64,000 bases of DNA from Streptomyces bottropensis ATCC 25435 (GTDB lineage Bacteria; Actinomycetota; Actinomycetes; Streptomycetales; Streptomycetaceae). Below are positions 60,338-64,000 of this stretch, piece after piece. The DNA lies in the NCBI RefSeq assembly GCF_000383595.1, contig NZ_KB911581.1:3726265-3790264 (forward strand). Direction: 5' to 3'. Position 1 is the first letter of the stretch. Each line of letters starts with the position of its first letter. The notes beneath the pieces were generated by a model that ran no database searches, was not told the origin of the DNA, and saw only the letters and a list, made by a program, of their open reading frames with translations. Made by a program: the position numbers and the translations under genes.

Positions 60338-60587
60338 GTCTCTCGTTCCTCCTGGTCAGCGCCGTGAGGCAGGCGCCCTCGCGGCTGTGCGCCTAACCGG
60401 AAGACCGCGTTCTATGCCCAAGAGAGGTCAAATGTGACAGTCGACACGCCTGGTCGGGAGCCTGGACTTCCGAGAAACCGGACCGGTGGGACCAGCACAC
60501 CACCCTTCCGACACCCTCGCGACGCCATGACCGAACGCGGACGTTCGCAGGTTTCGGCGAGGGGGCGCAGGGGGTGAGAGAGCATGC

Positions 60588-60620
60588 GGGGTGGGCCCAC
60601 GCCTCACATGGGCCCACCCC
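60588..60620 (-). terminator. Terminator of the small membrane protein gene
   Basis: Perfect 12-bp stem GGGGTGGGCCCA (60588-60599) and TGGGCCCACCCC (60609-60620), 9-base loop. It follows the leftward gene ending at 60639. Between it and the aldehyde dehydrogenase start (60338-60587) I found TTGACC on the minus strand near 60428-60433 but no convincing -10. Confidence 0.85.
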
Positions 60621-60638
60621 GTCGTCCTACGCGTCGTC

Positions 60639-61190
60639 CTACGGGTGCGACAACTGCCCGGCGCCACCGCGCCGGCGTATCCGGGCCTGTGCGCGCTCCG
60701 TCGTCCGTGCCTCGCGGCGGGCCCGCCGCCGCTCACGCCGCAACGAGCGCGCCGTGCTGCTGGGTGCGGAGATCACGCCGTTGCGCTGGTTCCACACCTG
60801 GCGGGTCACCCAGACGTCCAGCACGCCCCAGGTCGCCGCGATCGCGCTCGCCAAGGTGCTCAGCACCATGGGGAACGCCGGCCACGAGTCCGCCAGCGTG
60901 CACAGGACCGCCACCATCGCCTGGACCAGGGTCGCCGCGATGATGAGGACCGCACGCACCGCCGCCGTCCGTACCGGATCGGGCAACCGCCGCCTGCGCG
61001 CCGGTTCTTCGATCCACAACGGCCGGTAATGCACCCGTTCTTCGTCGCCACGGGCGGAGAGCCCCCGTACCTTCACCGCGATGCTCTCCCCCGTCAGGAG
61101 GCCGCGCTCCGGTTCCTGAGCGCTTCGCTCCGCCCTCTCGGGCGTCGCCGCTCCGTCCCCGGGCGCCATGCGCCGCTCCGCCGTGCCCAT
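60639..61190 (-). CDS. Two-helix membrane protein of unknown function
   Basis: A 183-aa protein with a charged N-terminus, two adjacent transmembrane helices (about 79-98, VRAVLIIAATLVQAMVAVLC; and 105-127, ending TWGVLDVWV) and a strongly basic C-terminus (RRERRRARREARTTERAQAR). The topology is hairpin-like with both ends inside. No family recognised. ATG at 61190 is chosen because GGGGAG lies 10 nt upstream. It is divergent from the histidine kinase gene, with about 420 bases between them. Confidence 0.65.
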   Translation of the reverse strand: MGTAERRMAPGDGAATPERAERSAQEPERGLLTGESIAVKVRGLSARGDEERVHYRPLWIEEPARRRRLPDPVRTAAVRAVLIIAATLVQAMVAVLCTLADSWPAFPMVLSTLASAIAATWGVLDVWVTRQVWNQRNGVISAPSSTARSLRRERRRARREARTTERAQARIRRRGGAGQLSHP

Positions 61191-61608
61191 CAACTCGTCA
61201 CTCCCCACCGCCGGTGGACCAACAGATCCGGATCGCGAGACCCGGCCCCCCACTGGTGCCCGACTTCCTCTGGTTTACGCCGCCTGGGAGCGTCGTGCGT
61301 GGCCTGTGGCCCGTTCCGCCCCCAATTCCCGTACAGAAAGACGATCGACGTGCGCCGAAGATTCCCGTGGAACGCAAAAATCCGGCCAACCGGCCAACTT
61401 CCCCGACGGGATGCCGTGGCTTCAACTGCCTGACGGAGGGAGGCAATCTCCCCCAAAGGACGGACAACTCCCCCTGTCCGGTTCGCCTTGGGTACGGAGG
61501 AGGTGCCTCCGGCGCTTCGAGATACGTGTGAGTCGGTAGTAGGCTCACGCCGTTTGTTGACGCACATGTGTGCCCCCGGGCCTGGCGGGGGTCGAGCTGG
61601 GGGAGGCC
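61191..61608. other. Divergent intergenic region upstream of the histidine kinase
   Basis: About 420 bases without a supported gene. Features seen are a GTGAG/CTCAC hairpin around 61528-61549, TTGTTGACGC near 61555-61564 and a CCCCC/GGGGG hairpin just before the kinase ribosome site (GGGGAGG, 61600-61606). No regulatory family is recognised. Confidence 0.5.
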
Positions 61609-64000
61609 ATGCGCTTTCGCGGGAAATCGATCCGCCGGAAGATCGTGGCGCTGCTGCTCGTGCCCCTGGTGGCGCTGACCGGTGTCTGGACGTTCGCCAC
61701 GGTGCTGACGGGCCGTGAGGCGAGCGACCTCTTCAGGGTGGCGGACATCGTGGAGGAGGTCGGCTTCCCGACCGAGGACACCATCCGTGTGCTCCAGCAG
61801 GAGCGCCGCCAAACCCTCGTCTACCTCGCCGACCCCCGGGCCTCCGGTGCGCTGAAGGCGCTCGACCGCAGCCGGTCCGCCACGGACGCGGCCGTCGACG
61901 AGTTCCGCGAGCACGCCCAGAAGGCCGACCTGCGCGACGAGATGGGCGAGACGACCTCGCTGCGGCTCACGGCCATCCTGGACGCCCTCGACGGCCTGCC
62001 GTCGCTGCGTACGACCGTCGAGAGCGGCACCGTCAGCGCCGCCAAGGCCCTCGGCCACTACAACGACCTCGTCGACCCCTGCTTCACCCTGCTGTCCAAC
62101 CTCCCCGCCCTCGACAGCGTGGAGATGGACAAGCAGGGCCGCGCCCTGATCAACGTCGGCCGGGCCCGTGAACTCCTCTCCCGCGAGGACGCGTTGCTCA
62201 GCTCCGTGCTCGTGGCGAACCGGATCACCAAGGACGAGATCCGCGACTTCTCCGACCTCGTGGCCCAGCGCACCCTGCTGTACGAGATCAGCCTGCCGCA
62301 GCTGCCCGCGGCCGAACGCGACCGCTTCCACCGCTACTGGCGGAACGCGAACACCGCGCCCCTGCGCTCGGTGGAACAGGGCGTCATCGCCTCCGACCCC
62401 GGCCGGCCGAGCGGGGTCACCGCGAAGACCTGGGACAGCGCCGTCGAGCCCGTCCTCTCCGATCTCCGCGACCTCAGCGTCGAGGCGGGCGACCGCTACC
62501 AGGACCGCGTCAGTCCACTGGCCACCAGCGTCATCCTGAAGGCGGCCGTCGCCGGTGTCCTCGGCCTCTTCGCCCTGCTCGTCTCCCTCTTCATGTCCGT
62601 GCGCATCGGCCGGGTCCTCATCCGCGACCTGCGCCGGCTCCGCCAGGAGGCCCACGAGACCGCCGGGGTGCGACTGCCCAGCGTCATGCGCAGGCTCGCC
62701 GCGGGCGAACAGGTCGACGTGGAGACCGAGGTCCCGCACCTGGAGTACGACAAGAACGAGATAGGCGAGGTCAGCCAGGCCCTCAACACCCTGCAGCGGG
62801 CGGCCGTCGAGGCCGCCGTCAAGCAGTCCGAACTCCGCAGCGGCATCTCCGAGGTCTTCGTCAACCTCGCCCGCCGCAGCCAGGTCCTGCTGCACAAGCA
62901 GCTCACCCTCCTCGACACCATGGAACGCCGGACCGAGGACACCGACGAACTGGCCGACCTGTTCCGCCTGGACCACCTGACGACCCGTATGCGCCGCCAC
63001 GCCGAAGGCCTGGTCATCCTCTCCGGAGCGGCCCCGTCCCGGCAGTGGCGCAAGCCCATCCAGCTGATGGACGTGGTCCGCGCGGCCGTCGCCGAGGTCG
63101 AGGACTACGAGCGGATCGAGGTGCGCCGGCTGCCCCGGGTCGCCGTGACCGGCCCCGCGGTCGCCGACCTCACCCACCTCGTGGCCGAACTCCTGGAGAA
63201 CGCCACGGTGTTCTCGCCCCCGCACACCGCCGTACAGGTGCTCGGTGAGCGCGTCGCCAACGGCTTCACCCTGGAGATCCACGACCGGGGCCTCGGCATG
63301 TCGGCCGAGGCGCTCCTCGACGCCAACCTCAAGCTCGCCGAGACCCCCGACTTCGAACTGTCCGACACCGATCGGCTCGGTCTCTTCGTGGTCAGCCGGC
63401 TCGCCCAGCGGCAGAAGGTCCGCGTCTCCCTCCAGCCCTCCCCGTACGGCGGCACGACGGCCGTGCTGTTCATCCCCGACGCCCTGCTCACCGACGACGT
63501 CCCCGACACCAACGGCATCGGCTTCCGCCTCGACCGCGCCCACCCCACCCGGGAGGCCGAGCTGGAGGACGAGCGCAACGCGGCGCTCTCCCAGGTACCG
63601 GTGCGGCTCCCGGGCCTCTCCGCCGCCATCCTGGACGGCCCGGTGGAGCTGGAGGCCCCCGTCGACCGGGAGCCCCTGGTCGGCTTCCCGGGCGCCCTCG
63701 GCGACGAGGACGCCGAGCGGGGCGGGCTGTTCCGGCCCCGGCACTCCCTCACCGGTGTCGCCGACGAGCACCAGCAGCCGACGCGCGACGGCGAAGCACG
63801 CCCGGCACCTCTCACCGACCCCGACCCGACGCTCGGCCCGGTCCCGCTGCCCCAGCGCCGGACCCCGCATCTCGTCAGCTCGCACGGCCGTTCGGTGGCC
63901 GGTGCGAGGCCGAGGCACGCGGAGGACGAGCCGGAGCAGGGTCGTACGGCGGGCGTCGGCCCGATCGCCGACACCAGGCCGCTCAGCGCCCTGCGCGGTG
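61609..64000 (+). CDS. Nitrate/nitrite-sensor-type histidine kinase, CvnA-like (3' end outside window)
   Basis: A partial gene: 797 codons are open without a stop at the window edge. Helix 1 (about 11-32) and helix 2 (about 303-327) enclose an extracytoplasmic helical NIT-type sensor domain. A HAMP-like linker and helical dimerisation segment (FVNLARRSQVLLHKQL, HLTTRMRRHAEGLVILSG) and an HATPase domain with N-box ELLENATVFSPP and DRGLGMS follow. A long Pro-rich C-terminal tail begins at about 650. This is the layout of CvnA kinases that head Streptomyces conservons, so roadblock (CvnB), DUF742 (CvnC) and small GTPase (CvnD) genes are expected beyond 64000. ATG at 61609 with GGGGAGG just upstream. 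Confidence 0.88.
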   Translation, partial: MRFRGKSIRRKIVALLLVPLVALTGVWTFATVLTGREASDLFRVADIVEEVGFPTEDTIRVLQQERRQTLVYLADPRASGALKALDRSRSATDAAVDEFREHAQKADLRDEMGETTSLRLTAILDALDGLPSLRTTVESGTVSAAKALGHYNDLVDPCFTLLSNLPALDSVEMDKQGRALINVGRARELLSREDALLSSVLVANRITKDEIRDFSDLVAQRTLLYEISLPQLPAAERDRFHRYWRNANTAPLRSVEQGVIASDPGRPSGVTAKTWDSAVEPVLSDLRDLSVEAGDRYQDRVSPLATSVILKAAVAGVLGLFALLVSLFMSVRIGRVLIRDLRRLRQEAHETAGVRLPSVMRRLAAGEQVDVETEVPHLEYDKNEIGEVSQALNTLQRAAVEAAVKQSELRSGISEVFVNLARRSQVLLHKQLTLLDTMERRTEDTDELADLFRLDHLTTRMRRHAEGLVILSGAAPSRQWRKPIQLMDVVRAAVAEVEDYERIEVRRLPRVAVTGPAVADLTHLVAELLENATVFSPPHTAVQVLGERVANGFTLEIHDRGLGMSAEALLDANLKLAETPDFELSDTDRLGLFVVSRLAQRQKVRVSLQPSPYGGTTAVLFIPDALLTDDVPDTNGIGFRLDRAHPTREAELEDERNAALSQVPVRLPGLSAAILDGPVELEAPVDREPLVGFPGALGDEDAERGGLFRPRHSLTGVADEHQQPTRDGEARPAPLTDPDPTLGPVPLPQRRTPHLVSSHGRSVAGARPRHAEDEPEQGRTAGVGPIADTRPLSALRG

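Overview
The window is chromosomal DNA from a Streptomyces or a very close relative. Base composition is very GC-rich with GC-rich third codon positions, GTG and TTG starts are common, and several Streptomyces-specific loci are recognisable: smeA-sffA (sporulation septation), ppm1, rbpA behind a perfect sigma-R promoter, a CvnA-type histidine kinase and DasR-like chitin promoters. No tRNA, rRNA, CRISPR array, insertion sequence or prophage was seen; it reads as core chromosome with small metabolic islands.

Layout. 1-3400: a nitrilase-family amidohydrolase, an IaaM-like flavin monooxygenase/oxidase and a DUF5995 protein. 3500-7550: a GH6 cellulase, then a divergent MFS/ROK pair around a perfect palindrome. 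7550-8340: an intergenic region holding an orphan chitinase-type promoter and an FMN riboswitch. 8340-13114: ribE-ribM-ribBA-ribH-hisE-hisG plus a PH-domain membrane protein, nearly all tightly spaced or overlapping. 13200-15870: a structured leader and two CNNM/CorC-like membrane proteins. 15920-18900: a CbbX/EccA-like AAA protein and a P-loop kinase, both leftward. 19000-25300: secreted C39-type peptidase, small membrane protein, TetR regulator, GH18 chitinase, acyl-CoA dehydrogenase and two small unknowns. 25500-31950: Lrp regulator, amidohydrolase, Ppm1, FxsA, RbpA and a UMF1 transporter. 31960-36860: GDPD, a YczE/MocR divergent pair, and SffA/SmeA. 37100-42500: ankyrin and HEAT-repeat proteins, then a coupled operon of two GT4 glycosyltransferases and an SGNH hydrolase. 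42530-47860: a complete 5-oxoprolinase (PxpABC) operon with a DUF1445 protein, a transporter and a divergent GntR regulator. 47946-55410: a three-gene SMC-like operon. 55480-60340: a choline-oxidation-like operon (aldehyde dehydrogenase, APC permease, GMC oxidoreductase). 60639-64000: a small membrane protein and a CvnA-type kinase cut by the window end.

The most interesting unit is the operon at 47946-55410: a 507-aa protein, a 292-aa protein and a 1580-aa coiled-coil ATPase, matching in order and size the kleisin/MksE/SMC plan of MukBEF, MksBEF and Wadjet systems. No JetD-like nuclease gene lies beside it, and both the Walker A and Walker B motifs are unusual. It is a candidate undescribed bacterial SMC complex. 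Other points worth checking are the orphan chitinase promoter upstream of the riboflavin riboswitch, the missing Walker A lysine in SffA, a Cys-Cys micro-ORF upstream of the HEAT-repeat gene, and an IaaM/hydrolase pair that could make an auxin-like arylacetate.
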